From contig JAUWJE010000041.1 of the NCBI GenBank assembly GCA_030607835.1, forward strand, positions 1 to 10,788: a stretch of DNA of 10,788 bases, written 5' to 3'. The position numbers and the translations under genes are program-made. Position 1 is the stretch's first letter, and every line of letters begins with the position of its first letter. The DNA comes from Candidatus Fermentibacterota bacterium (lineage in GTDB: Bacteria; Fermentibacterota; Fermentibacteria; Fermentibacterales; JCC-6). Below, in pieces: positions 1 through 6,969 of the stretch. Below the pieces are notes generated by a model, which was not told where the DNA came from, searched no databases, and saw only the letters and a program-made list of their open reading frames with translations.

Positions 1-849
1 CATTCAGGAGACGCGACTGTCGTTATTCATCCCCAGCGTCTGTATGTCGAGACAGTGCTCAGGGTCAGGCAGACAGCCAGGAAGATCACCCGAGCCCTGG
101 CCATTACGGGTCCCTTCAACATCCAGTTCCTCGCGAAGGACAACCGGATAATGGTAATAGAGTGCAACCTGAGGGCTTCACGAACCTTCCCCTTTTCATC
201 GAAGGTCCTGCGGAGGAATTTCATCGATCTTGCTACCAGGGCGATTCTCGGCGCTGATGCTGAGAGGATCGAGAGCTCCTCACTTGACCTGGATCATGTC
301 GGAGTGAAGGCAGCACAGTTCTCCTTCCAGCGTCTTACAGGTGCCGATCCCGCGATGGGTGTTGCCATGGCATCGACAGGGGAAGTAGGCTGTATCGGTG
401 AAGACATGGAGGAAGCGCTTCTCTCTGCCATGCGATCCGTAGGCTTCGTGATCCGTAAGAATTCTGCTCTGGTATCCACCGGTCCGCAGGAGCAGAAAGC
501 CCTCTGGATGCCGATAATCGACAGGATGGATAAGATGGGTTTCACTATCTATGCCACCTCTGGAACAGCCAGATCACTAAGAGCCAGCGGAATAGCCGCC
601 GAGACTCTCAGGTGGCCCCTCGAGGAGGGAATCCCAAACTGCCTCGAGTACATCAGCTCCGGCAAGATCGGCCTTGTCATCAACATTCCGAAGAACAATC
701 AGTCCGAGGAACTCTCGAACGATTACCTCATCAGGAGAGCCGCGGTCGACTGCGGTGTTCCTCTGTTCACGAACCTCAACCTTGCAAGGCGTTACATGGA
801 AGCCCTCGAAGTCTATGATCCCGACGACCTCCCCGTGCGGAGCTGGTGA
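1..849 (+). CDS. carB: Carbamoyl-phosphate synthase large subunit, C-terminal part (5'-truncated by window edge)
   Basis: The frame is open from base 1, so this is the last 282 residues of a protein normally near 1,070. CarB makes carbamoyl phosphate from bicarbonate, ATP and ammonia (from the glutamine of the small subunit) for pyrimidine and arginine synthesis in the cytoplasm. Visible here are the end of the second ATP-grasp unit (window residues about 1-90, starting HSGDATVVIHP, with IECNLRASRTFPF at 53-65) and the C-terminal MGS-like allosteric domain (about 153-273), including VINIPKNN and NDYLIRRAAVDCGVPLFTN. The IECNLRAS wording matches animal CPS1/CAD and some bacterial enzymes as I recall them, whereas E. 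coli-type CarB has IEVNPRAAR. The GTG at 55 is only an internal codon. No clear terminator follows the TGA. Function is very sure; the subtype is from memory. Confidence 0.95.
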   Translation, partial: HSGDATVVIHPQRLYVETVLRVRQTARKITRALAITGPFNIQFLAKDNRIMVIECNLRASRTFPFSSKVLRRNFIDLATRAILGADAERIESSSLDLDHVGVKAAQFSFQRLTGADPAMGVAMASTGEVGCIGEDMEEALLSAMRSVGFVIRKNSALVSTGPQEQKALWMPIIDRMDKMGFTIYATSGTARSLRASGIAAETLRWPLEEGIPNCLEYISSGKIGLVINIPKNNQSEELSNDYLIRRAAVDCGVPLFTNLNLARRYMEALEVYDPDDLPVRSW

Positions 850-1010
850 CCGCAATCACCAGATCGAGATCCATTCTTCCGAATCTATATACATGTTACC
901 AGTCGTTGCCTCAGGGAAGACTTCGTAGAAAACCGGGCAAAGCGCGATCGGGCCATTCGTACGCAGCAACGGCAGGATATGTGCTGACGGAGCATTAGTT
1001 GAAAAATGCG

Positions 1011-1031
1011 AAAGCCTGAAATCTCAGGTTT
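1011..1031 (-). terminator. Probable intrinsic terminator of the PH-like gene
   Basis: The arms CCTGA (1015-1019) and TCAGG (1024-1028) enclose a 4-base loop. A and T runs and one G-T pair extend the stem to about nine base pairs. It begins 3 bases after the minus-strand stop codon. Read on the minus strand, a T5 run follows a few bases later (1002-1006 region), as in a rho-independent terminator. The T-run is offset from the stem, so efficiency is uncertain. It may also serve the converging carB gene, although no T-run follows it on the plus strand. Confidence 0.5.
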
Positions 1032-1033
1032 AG

Positions 1034-1684
1034 CTAACCTTTTCCTGTAATCTGGGTTTTCAGGCCTTTCCAGAAAGGAGATATCACAGCTCCCAGGAAG
1101 AAGCCAACTGCGAGAAAAGTAATAATCCCGACTACATCTCTCGTTACAACAACACCGATCAAAGCACCGCCAATGCCGCCCCAGGCTCCCCATTTGAATG
1201 CTCTGACAATACACCCAGGTTCATTCTTTCTCTCTTCTTTCATATCTATGGTCGTTTTTATATCAGGCCTCTGCATTGCGATTGCCTGGGCTATTTCAAT
1301 CCCTTTTCCGCTGTTGCCTTTAAACACAGGCATGAATTGGAACTGAACGTGAAAGACCTTCTCACCCGGTTTTTTGATCATTATTGAAGTTGTAATCTTG
1401 TGCATGATCGCCGAGTGAACATTGATCTTTGCCCAGCCCGGCATACTCGATTCTCCCTGCCGGCCTTCTATCGCCTCGAGGCTGTCATACATGATGGATT
1501 CAAGTTCTTTGGTCTTGAAAGTAATCGTCACCTTTTCGATAATGAGCCTCATGTCGGTAGCTGCTACGAGAACCGTTCGGGGGCCAATTGTTCCCATACC
1601 GAAGGCAAGAATAACCTCTCCCGGTTCCAGCAGTGATTCCATTCTGACTCTGAGTTCATCGTTGTTTCTAATCCCGCTACCCAT
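1034..1684 (-). CDS. Bacterial PH-like (YokE-type) domain protein with two C-terminal membrane segments
   Basis: This is a 216-residue protein of unknown role. Residues about 12-110 have the pattern of bacterial PH-like/YokE domains: LLEPGEVILA, then VLVAATDMRLIIEKV, then a run of short strands ending at KVFHVQFQF. That pattern is a resemblance I recognise, not a computed match. Two hydrophobic Gly-rich stretches follow, about 165-180 and 184-202, separated by TRD, so the C-terminus forms a membrane hairpin with the PH-like part probably cytoplasmic. The ATG at 1684 is preceded by GGAG eight bases upstream. The gene stands alone: it converges with carB, and the next minus-strand gene upstream ends more than 300 bases away. 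Substrate and partner are not visible. Confidence 0.75.
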   Translation of the reverse strand: MGSGIRNNDELRVRMESLLEPGEVILAFGMGTIGPRTVLVAATDMRLIIEKVTITFKTKELESIMYDSLEAIEGRQGESSMPGWAKINVHSAIMHKITTSIMIKKPGEKVFHVQFQFMPVFKGNSGKGIEIAQAIAMQRPDIKTTIDMKEERKNEPGCIVRAFKWGAWGGIGGALIGVVVTRDVVGIITFLAVGFFLGAVISPFWKGLKTQITGKG

Positions 1685-2008
1685 AGCATTTCTCCAATCA
1701 GTCAGTTACAGAAATAACTGCAGCAAGTCAGTTCCACCAGTGGTGACATGTTTCGTTGCCACAGATTCAATACATTTGTATCATAACATAGATTGATGTT
1801 ATACAGCTAGATAAGGAAGGAATGAAATACCTGTTGCTGAATCTCCGCAGTCTGAGCAACCTGAAATCATAATTATTGAGATAAACGGAAAGAGTGTTAA
1901 AGCGGTTCTCATCTCACAACCTCATTTCCAGAATCAGTCTGATTATATACAACTTATATCAGCAGCGTTGCTTTTTTGCGTTTGCTGAATTCGGCTTGTT
2001 AGCTGGTC
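1685..2008. other. Intergenic region upstream of the PH-like gene; no supported gene
   Basis: These 324 AT-rich bases should hold the promoter of the minus-strand PH-like gene, but I see no convincing -35/-10 pair. A possible hairpin CAGTTA (1703-1708)/TAACTG (1715-1720) lies in its leader, close to the ribosome binding site. CACCA/TGGTG (1735-1745) and AATCAG/CTGATT (1932-1944) are short palindromes. CAGCA (1960-1964) pairs with TGCTG (1983-1987) around a T6 run, a weak candidate terminator for the gene ending at 2009. A plus-strand frame (1815-1988, 57 codons) reads like protein (EIPVAESPQSEQPE..) but has no start codon, so it could be a remnant or chance. Confidence 0.5.
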
Positions 2009-2548
2009 TCATCTGTCCTTTGCATCGGTGAGTAATCCATCAAGCCGAGCAAAGAATTTATTTCGTACCGTTTCTATGTGTAACGCTTCCTTGTAATGAA
2101 GTATTACACTGTCTTTACGCTTAAACCTGTCTGGCTCCACCTGTAACGCATAAGTATTAATATGCCTTTTCCAGAACCACTCAGATGAACAGATCTGAAT
2201 GTTTTCAGGATCGAGAGCTGTAATTCCTTTCAGCGCCTCTAACATTCCCTTCCCCGCAATACTGTTCTCAATGCAGAAGCATATATAAGCGAGTCTGTAC
2301 TCCACTCTGGCTATTGTATCTGTAACTGGCAAGGGCTCAAGGTTATGAGAATCCATCTGACCGCTGCAGACAAAATGCACATAGCAGCTTTGCAGTGTGA
2401 AACAGTAAGGGAATTTATTAAAACAGTTGATCAGCTCGATAATAGGTGTATCTATCATGCTATCTGATAGGCTATCCAGAGTCCTATGCCTTTGAGCTTG
2501 ATAAAGTGGATTTTCCGCAATTTCTTTAGGTTCTATGAAGGTTTTCAA
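2009..2548 (-). CDS. Conserved-looking hypothetical cytoplasmic protein, 179 residues from a TTG start
   Basis: I do not recognise a named family. From the preferred TTG start (2548) the product is 179 residues with no signal peptide or membrane segment. The sequence looks genuinely coding: DTPIIELINCFNKFPYCFTLQSCYVHF (residues 33-59, with Cys49, Cys55 and His58), a Cys-containing middle (RLAYICFCIENS), EWFWKRHINTYALQVEPDRFK, and a helical charged C-terminus. The Cys and His residues could bind a metal, but this is speculation. The open frame reaches back to an ATG at 2728, which would overlap the nitroreductase by 128 bases. I prefer TTG 2548 because GAGAGGG lies 9 bases upstream and it starts 52 bases after the nitroreductase stop. 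TTG 2650 is another option. It is probably cotranscribed with the nitroreductase. Confidence 0.65.
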   Translation of the reverse strand: MKTFIEPKEIAENPLYQAQRHRTLDSLSDSMIDTPIIELINCFNKFPYCFTLQSCYVHFVCSGQMDSHNLEPLPVTDTIARVEYRLAYICFCIENSIAGKGMLEALKGITALDPENIQICSSEWFWKRHINTYALQVEPDRFKRKDSVILHYKEALHIETVRNKFFARLDGLLTDAKDR

Positions 2549-2600
2549 CTGTGCTATCCCTCTCCATACGATGGCTGATGCTGTCTCTCCGGTTAAATCT

Positions 2601-3359
2601 TCATTCAGCAGTGGCTGCTCCGCTGTTTTCCAGAAATCCAGTTTTACCAAGCACTCTGTACATAGCTTGAGTATCACCTTTTCCAGACCATTTCGCATAG
2701 AACCAGTCAAGGTAATGCTCAAATCCATGTCGCCAACCCTCAGTCAGCGTTAAATGTCTTGAAGGATCATCATATTCCTTTACAAGTTGATCCATTTCAC
2801 CTGGAGTCAGACGACTGTATTTATCGAAGTGAATTACCCCGGTTGTAATCCTGCCTTTTTTATATTCCGGTTCCTCTCTCGTATACCCAAGCACAAGAGC
2901 GATCATTGGAAAGCAATTCTCACGGGGAATGTCAAGCAATTCATAAACACGTTCCGGATCTCCTCTGTGAATTCCATTCGAAAAAAGACTGTCGATGCCC
3001 AATGATTTGGCGGCAATGGCTGCTGTTTGCGCTGCAAGAACAGTGTCGGTACTGCCTGTAATAAAGCTTACTATGCCATTTGTTTCAAATTCGTGCCCCA
3101 GATGACGCGCCATGTCCATAATACGATTGTAGTCGACACAGAAGAGCAGCAATTTGCTCCCGGTATAGCCGCAGAGTTTCTTCATCATATCGCTGTCTTC
3201 AACCGCACCAATAGAGTAACTCTGGCGTGCAGAAGCGTTTGCTGCGCGAACAGCTGAATTCAGAATCGTCTGGAGATCCTCTGTGCCTATTTCTTTTTCA
3301 GAGAAATCACCATGTACACTTCTTAAATCAGCGATTGTTTTGAGCGTTTCATTCATCAT
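2601..3359 (-). CDS. FMN-dependent nitroreductase family protein
   Basis: This nitroreductase-fold flavoprotein of about 252 residues would use NAD(P)H to reduce nitro compounds, quinones or flavins in the cytoplasm; the true substrate is unknown. Family features are an N-terminal helix with DLRSVHGDFSEKEI, the FMN-contact region AANASARQSYSIGAVED, the central AQTAAIAAKSLGIDSLFSNGIHRGD, and FPMIALVLGYTREEPEYKKGRI. The C-terminus EHYLDWFYAKWSG..GFLE is typical of one anaerobe-rich branch as I remember it, which supports this end point over the overlapping frame of the next gene. AGGAGG lies 4 bases before ATG 3359 and 7 before ATG 3356, so either may be used; an upstream in-frame TTG (3377) lies in front of that site and is rejected. 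It has its own promoter and is first in a likely two-gene unit. Confidence 0.88.
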   Translation of the reverse strand: MMNETLKTIADLRSVHGDFSEKEIGTEDLQTILNSAVRAANASARQSYSIGAVEDSDMMKKLCGYTGSKLLLFCVDYNRIMDMARHLGHEFETNGIVSFITGSTDTVLAAQTAAIAAKSLGIDSLFSNGIHRGDPERVYELLDIPRENCFPMIALVLGYTREEPEYKKGRITTGVIHFDKYSRLTPGEMDQLVKEYDDPSRHLTLTEGWRHGFEHYLDWFYAKWSGKGDTQAMYRVLGKTGFLENSGAATAE

Positions 3360-3363
3360 TCTT

Positions 3364-3369
3364 CCTCCT
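3364..3369 (-). promoter_or_regulatory. Ribosome binding site that sets the nitroreductase start
   Basis: AGGAGG on the minus strand is a consensus Shine-Dalgarno site. It lies between the TTG at 3377 and the ATG pair at 3359/3356, so translation must begin at one of the ATG codons. The 7-base spacing slightly favours 3356. Confidence 0.7.
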
Positions 3370-3377
3370 GATAACAA

Positions 3378-3750
3378 TGATTATTCAAATCTTATATCCA
3401 TGGAGTCTGTTATTTGTTATTAAATTATTATGCTGGAATGTGTTTTGTCAAGCAAATAAGCAGATATGTGATAATAGACGTAGCCATGAATGACCAGGTC
3501 ATCTAATCCTTGAAGTCATAGTTGCTGTCAAATAATGCGATTCCATCCTGATCTCTGATCAGTAGTAACTTGCCAATTACACTATTTGCACAACGCAAGA
3601 TATGTAATACTGAATGAAAGAGTATATGCCAAATACTTTCTCATACAGGTACTATTGCTGGATTAAAACACATGCCATAATCAGGCGTGAATATCAACGC
3701 TGGTTTTCTCTAAACGGGTTGCAGTTCGCAACCATCAAGACGGTTTCGCT
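3378..3750. other. AT-rich gap between helicase and nitroreductase; possible gene fragment
   Basis: It contains the nitroreductase promoter and short palindromes: ATGACC/GGTCAT (3490-3502), CTGATC/GATCAG (3548-3562) and GGTTGC/GCAACC (3717-3733). The last is a 6-bp stem just after the helicase stop and may be a weak terminator without a T-run. On the minus strand, 3503-3640 is an open frame of 45 residues with no ATG, ending GIALFDSNYDFKD. It reads like the end of a real protein and may be a remnant. A 24-codon frame (MTWSFMATSIITYLL..) begins directly after its stop but runs through the promoter. I call neither as a gene. Confidence 0.45.
3424..3451 (-). promoter_or_regulatory. Sigma70-type promoter for the nitroreductase unit
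   Basis: On the minus strand there is a perfect -35 TTGACA (3446-3451), a 16-base spacer and the -10 AATAAT (3424-3429, five of six consensus bases). It would give a leader of about 60 bases before the nitroreductase start. The region is AT-rich, so chance matches are more likely than elsewhere, but the full -35 box is persuasive. Confidence 0.6.
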
Positions 3751-5073
3751 TCAGCGCTTGCCGCGGTTGTGCCTTCTGCTCTGAGAGTGGGCAGTGTTGG
3801 CTCGGGATCGTCTGCCGCCACTGGTGCGACCGAAATTCTTCGGAGCTGGTTGATTGGACAGATAGGCTTCATGGCAATGATAAGCATGCTCCATCTCGGC
3901 GGGTACCGGCTTACCCAACAGAAGTTCTATTGCCCTTAGATAGGCTCGATCCTCGGCGCAGCAGAACGAAATGGCATCACCGCTCGCTCCTGCTCGGGCT
4001 GTACGCCCGATGCGGTGCACGTATGTCTCTGACTCCATGGGAAGATCGTAGTTGATCACGTGTGTGATGTCATCCACATCCAATCCTCGCGCTGCCACAT
4101 CAGTAGCTACCAGCACCTGGAAATGACCTTGCTTGAAGCCGTCCAGCGCCCTGGTGCGCCCTGCCTGGCTCTTGTTGCCGTGAATGGCAGTACCGTGAAT
4201 GCCTGTTGCAGCCAACTTTTTCACCACCTTATTGGCAGTGTGCTTCATCTGTGTGAAAATGAGAGCTTTATTTATCTGGGGATCACGCAGCAGTGAGACC
4301 AGCAGAGCATCCTTGTTGTTTTTCCCCACGAAGAGCACTTTCTGGGTGATGCTCTCCACTACCGGTTTGTCCGGTGTGACGGTAACCCGCACTGGGTTAC
4401 GAACCATTGTGTGGGCGAGATTCAGCATTTTCGGGGACATAGTGGCCGAGAAGAAAAGGGTCTGACGCTCAATCGGAATTCTGGACAATATTCTCTTGAT
4501 GTCGGGAATGAAGCCCATGTCGAGCATCCTGTCCCCCTCGTCGAGAATGAAGACCTCCACCTCATTCAGATGGATGCCTCCTTGCTGCATCAGGTCAAGC
4601 AGCCGCCCGGGAGTGGCAACGAGAATATCAACCCCCTTGTTCAGGGCTTTGACCTGGTGGAACTGTTTGACCCCGCCGAAGATCACAGTATGTCTGATAA
4701 TTAAAAAGCGTCCATAAGTCCGAATGCTCTCCCCTATCTGCGCCGCAAGTTCGCGGGTGGGGGCGAGAATGAGAGCCCGGGGAGTTCCTTTTCGGGGCCG
4801 GCGATAGTTGTCGGAAAGCCGCTGCAGGAGCGGAAGGGCAAATGCGGCGGTCTTGCCTGTTCCAGTCTGGGCAGTGCCCAGAAGGTCCCTTCCTTTCAGC
4901 AGGTGCGGAATGCACTGCTCCTGGATGAGTGTTGGGGTGACATACCCCTCCGCGTCCAAGGCCTGTTGAATCTTCGGAATCAGAGCACCAAAAGCGCCTT
5001 TTGGAAGCTGGGGCTTCGGTTGATGTGCGGAATGGTCTGTGCGCGTGTGTGACCCTTGTGTGTGTTCTTTCAT
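3751..5073 (-). CDS. rhlE: DEAD-box ATP-dependent RNA helicase, RhlE type, with DEGD in motif II
   Basis: A 440-residue superfamily 2 helicase that would unwind RNA duplexes in ribosome assembly, RNA decay or cold adaptation. All core motifs are present: Q motif (about 28-51, GYVTPTLIQ), motif I AQTGTGKT (68-75), Ia PTRELA (105-110), TPGRLLDL (154-161), motif II DEGD (178-181), motif III SAT (209-211), motif IV LIFTQMKHTA, motif V ATDVAARGLDV (323-333) and motif VI HRIGRTAR (353-360). The tail after about 405 is basic and Arg/Ser/Asn-rich, as in RhlE proteins, where it binds RNA. The Ala-to-Gly change in DEAD comes from a GGG codon; the catalytic Asp-Glu pair is kept, so activity is likely. 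ATG 5073 has AGGA six bases upstream. GC content is visibly higher than in the neighbouring minus-strand genes, which may mean transfer. The family is sure; RhlE rather than another subfamily is likely. Confidence 0.93.
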   Translation of the reverse strand: MKEHTQGSHTRTDHSAHQPKPQLPKGAFGALIPKIQQALDAEGYVTPTLIQEQCIPHLLKGRDLLGTAQTGTGKTAAFALPLLQRLSDNYRRPRKGTPRALILAPTRELAAQIGESIRTYGRFLIIRHTVIFGGVKQFHQVKALNKGVDILVATPGRLLDLMQQGGIHLNEVEVFILDEGDRMLDMGFIPDIKRILSRIPIERQTLFFSATMSPKMLNLAHTMVRNPVRVTVTPDKPVVESITQKVLFVGKNNKDALLVSLLRDPQINKALIFTQMKHTANKVVKKLAATGIHGTAIHGNKSQAGRTRALDGFKQGHFQVLVATDVAARGLDVDDITHVINYDLPMESETYVHRIGRTARAGASGDAISFCCAEDRAYLRAIELLLGKPVPAEMEHAYHCHEAYLSNQPAPKNFGRTSGGRRSRANTAHSQSRRHNRGKR

Positions 5074-5433
5074 GTTTTTCCTGGTCCGGGGTTGTACAAA
5101 TCTCTACCAGCCGGACTAGTGGAAAAGAAAGGGCCGCAATTATCGCGACAATCGGCGTCCCTGTTTAAATGGTCGGGATACACGATATAAACTGATACGA
5201 AATCTCTTTGGGAGTGATATGGACATACGTCCAGCAAAACCATTGTGAGAATTATTCTTCGTAGCGCATAATATACTGGAACAAGGCTGGGAACGCAATC
5301 AGAAGGACATACAGCGCTTTACAGGATCCGTGGAAATCAAGTGCCTCGTATCCCACTCGAGAGGACTTTACTGCTGAATCAAACCGAACCTTCGAAACAT
5401 TCATGGGTTAATGGTGTGTAATGCGGAGGAGAA
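5074..5433. other. Divergent intergenic region between helicase and sigma-factor genes
   Basis: These 360 bases should carry promoters in both directions. For the sigma gene a weak candidate is TTGTGA (5243-5248), an 18-base spacer and CATAAT (5267-5272), overlapped by TATACT slightly further on. It would leave a leader of over 150 bases. No clear helicase promoter was found. No open frame here looks coding, and I see no recognisable riboswitch or RNA gene. Confidence 0.45.
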
Positions 5434-6660
5434 ATGATAGAGAAAAGATCGGACGAAGAACTGATAAGAGCGGCTCAGACCGGTGACATATCCGCTTTCA
5501 ACGATCTGGTAATGCGCTGCCGGATGGGGATAATGTCGGAATTGACCGGATTACTGGGCAACATCCATGATGCAGAGGATGGCGTTCAGGAAGCCTTTCT
5601 AAGAGGTTTTCTGAAGTTATCAACCTTGAGGGCACCGTACAATTTCGGAGGCTGGGTACGACAGATCGCCAGGAATATGGCCCGTAACCGGCTCAGCAGA
5701 GATCCCAGATTTGTTGTGCTGGATGAGCAGCGTGTTATTGATGAGCACAGTGACACTGTGGATTTGAACAGCGATGATACCGATTCACAAGCGGAACTGG
5801 CTCTGCTGGCCCTGTCCAGACTGTCCTCGAAGCTGCGGGAAACCGCACGTCTGACTTACCTCTCCAGTTATTCTCAAAACCAGGTTGCCCGGCGACTTCG
5901 CATTCCCCTGGGCACAGTAAAACGTCGCCTTTGGGAGAGCCGAGCGAAAATGAAGAAAGAGGTATTGAATATGTCCAGAATAGGAAGATCTGCAGAGCCG
6001 GTCACAATTGTACCGGATATCAGGATAGAGGAACTCCAGGATGAGGAAATGGAAGTTATAACGAAAGGACCGGGGCTTTACTTCGGAACGGTTCTAAAGA
6101 CAGGTCACATTGAAGTTTGCCGATTTTTCGACTATCCAGGTGGAATTCTGACACAAACCGTTCAAACCCAGGTTGTTCATAAGGTGAATCTCCTTGGGAG
6201 AGAGTGTTATGAAGTGCTTATTGAACATTCCGATTGCGAGCCTCCAATACCAAATATTCTTGATTACTTCAACATCACCGATAAGGGATTTGACTGGGTT
6301 ATGAGGGTAACGGCAGATGAGACTTATCCCCAGACGAAATTCATGAATGAAGGGGAAGAGTTGTTCCCTTTATCCTATTCATGCGGGGAAAATCAGGATT
6401 ACAACGCTCGTGTCGTAGATCTGACAATTGGGGATAAACGGTACGGACGTTCTCTGGCTGTATTCTGGGGGTGGCAGAATGGTACACCGGCTGAAAGTTT
6501 CTACAGTTCAGACGGCAGACAGGTTCTGCATCGCAGGTATGTTGGTCCAGAAGCTCCCGAATCACAGAATTATCAGTATGCAAACCTGATTGAAGAGGAG
6601 AGAAAATTCTTCAGAGGAAAAGAATACCGGCTCTGGTACGATACTGTTATTGTGGATTAA
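5434..6660 (+). CDS. ECF-type RNA polymerase sigma factor with a 220-residue C-terminal extension
   Basis: A 408-residue protein; ECF sigma factors usually have about 170-200. Region 2 covers about 8-90 (DEELIRAAQTGDISAFNDLV, DAEDGVQEAFLRGFLKL, FGGWVRQIARNMARNRL) and should bind core polymerase and the -10 element. Region 4 covers about 123-178, with the helix-turn-helix SQNQVARRLRIPLGTVKRRLWESRAKMKKEV for the -35 element. Residues about 185-408 form an added soluble domain rich in aromatic and beta-like segments (YFGTVLKTGHIEVCRFFDYPGG, DWVMRVTADETYP, RSLAVFWGWQNG, EYRLWYDTVIVD). I recognise no named family in it. It has no membrane segment, so sensing or autoregulation inside the cytoplasm is one inference. 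The RBS GGAGGAG directly precedes ATG 5434. No classical anti-sigma gene follows. Sigma identity is sure; the extension's role is unknown. Confidence 0.9.
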   Translation: MIEKRSDEELIRAAQTGDISAFNDLVMRCRMGIMSELTGLLGNIHDAEDGVQEAFLRGFLKLSTLRAPYNFGGWVRQIARNMARNRLSRDPRFVVLDEQRVIDEHSDTVDLNSDDTDSQAELALLALSRLSSKLRETARLTYLSSYSQNQVARRLRIPLGTVKRRLWESRAKMKKEVLNMSRIGRSAEPVTIVPDIRIEELQDEEMEVITKGPGLYFGTVLKTGHIEVCRFFDYPGGILTQTVQTQVVHKVNLLGRECYEVLIEHSDCEPPIPNILDYFNITDKGFDWVMRVTADETYPQTKFMNEGEELFPLSYSCGENQDYNARVVDLTIGDKRYGRSLAVFWGWQNGTPAESFYSSDGRQVLHRRYVGPEAPESQNYQYANLIEEERKFFRGKEYRLWYDTVIVD

Positions 6661-6687
6661 TTACTTTACTCCACCACGATAGTTGAA

Positions 6688-6733
6688 GGAAGTGACTCCG
6701 TTTCTGGATAAATCCGAAATCGGAGTCACTTCC
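6688..6733 (+). repeat. Perfect 13-bp inverted repeat after the sigma gene
   Basis: GGAAGTGACTCCG (6688-6700) and its exact complement (6721-6733) flank a 20-base spacer. GTT/AAC could extend the stem past a 3-base bulge. It starts 27 bases after the sigma stop codon. It could be a transcription terminator, but no T-run follows on either strand. It could instead be a protective 3' mRNA hairpin or a protein-binding site. Confidence 0.75.
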
Positions 6734-6956
6734 AACCGTTCTCGGGAGCGCATGATTCTGAGAAATGACGCCTTGATGATCCTGTACAAGAGAGGATACC
6801 AGCGTTCTTCGCATGGCTGAAACTTCTAGATTTGCCAATTCAAATATTATGCAACTGGAGCAGTATATGGTGTCTTTCTCCCTGATAAATCCTGGCACTA
6901 GCTTAAAACTATATACAATGTAATATTACGTAGTTAAATGTGATGCAGGGCTTTTC

Positions 6957-6964
6957 GGGAGGGG
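6957..6964 (+). promoter_or_regulatory. Strong Shine-Dalgarno site selecting a TTG start
   Basis: GGGAGGGG lies 5 bases before TTG 6970. It sits inside the longer open frame beginning GTG 6940/ATG 6943, which have no comparable site. It therefore decides the start of the secreted protein in favour of TTG 6970. Confidence 0.6.
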
Positions 6965-6969
6965 TTAAA

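Noticed and set aside
294..855. Minus-strand open frames opposite carB (294-545, 577-855)
   Set aside because: They lie fully antisense to a clearly conserved carB frame and show no protein-family features.
1815..1988. 57-codon plus-strand open frame in the gap before the PH-like gene
   Set aside because: The translation looks somewhat protein-like, but there is no start codon and no family match I can name. This length is common by chance in AT-rich DNA.
3377..3377. Upstream TTG as the nitroreductase start
   Set aside because: The consensus AGGAGG site lies downstream of it, directly before the ATG pair, so the TTG would be untranslated leader.
4060..4717. Plus-strand open frames opposite the helicase gene
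   Set aside because: They are shadows of the helicase coding strand, with no ribosome site and no recognisable domain.
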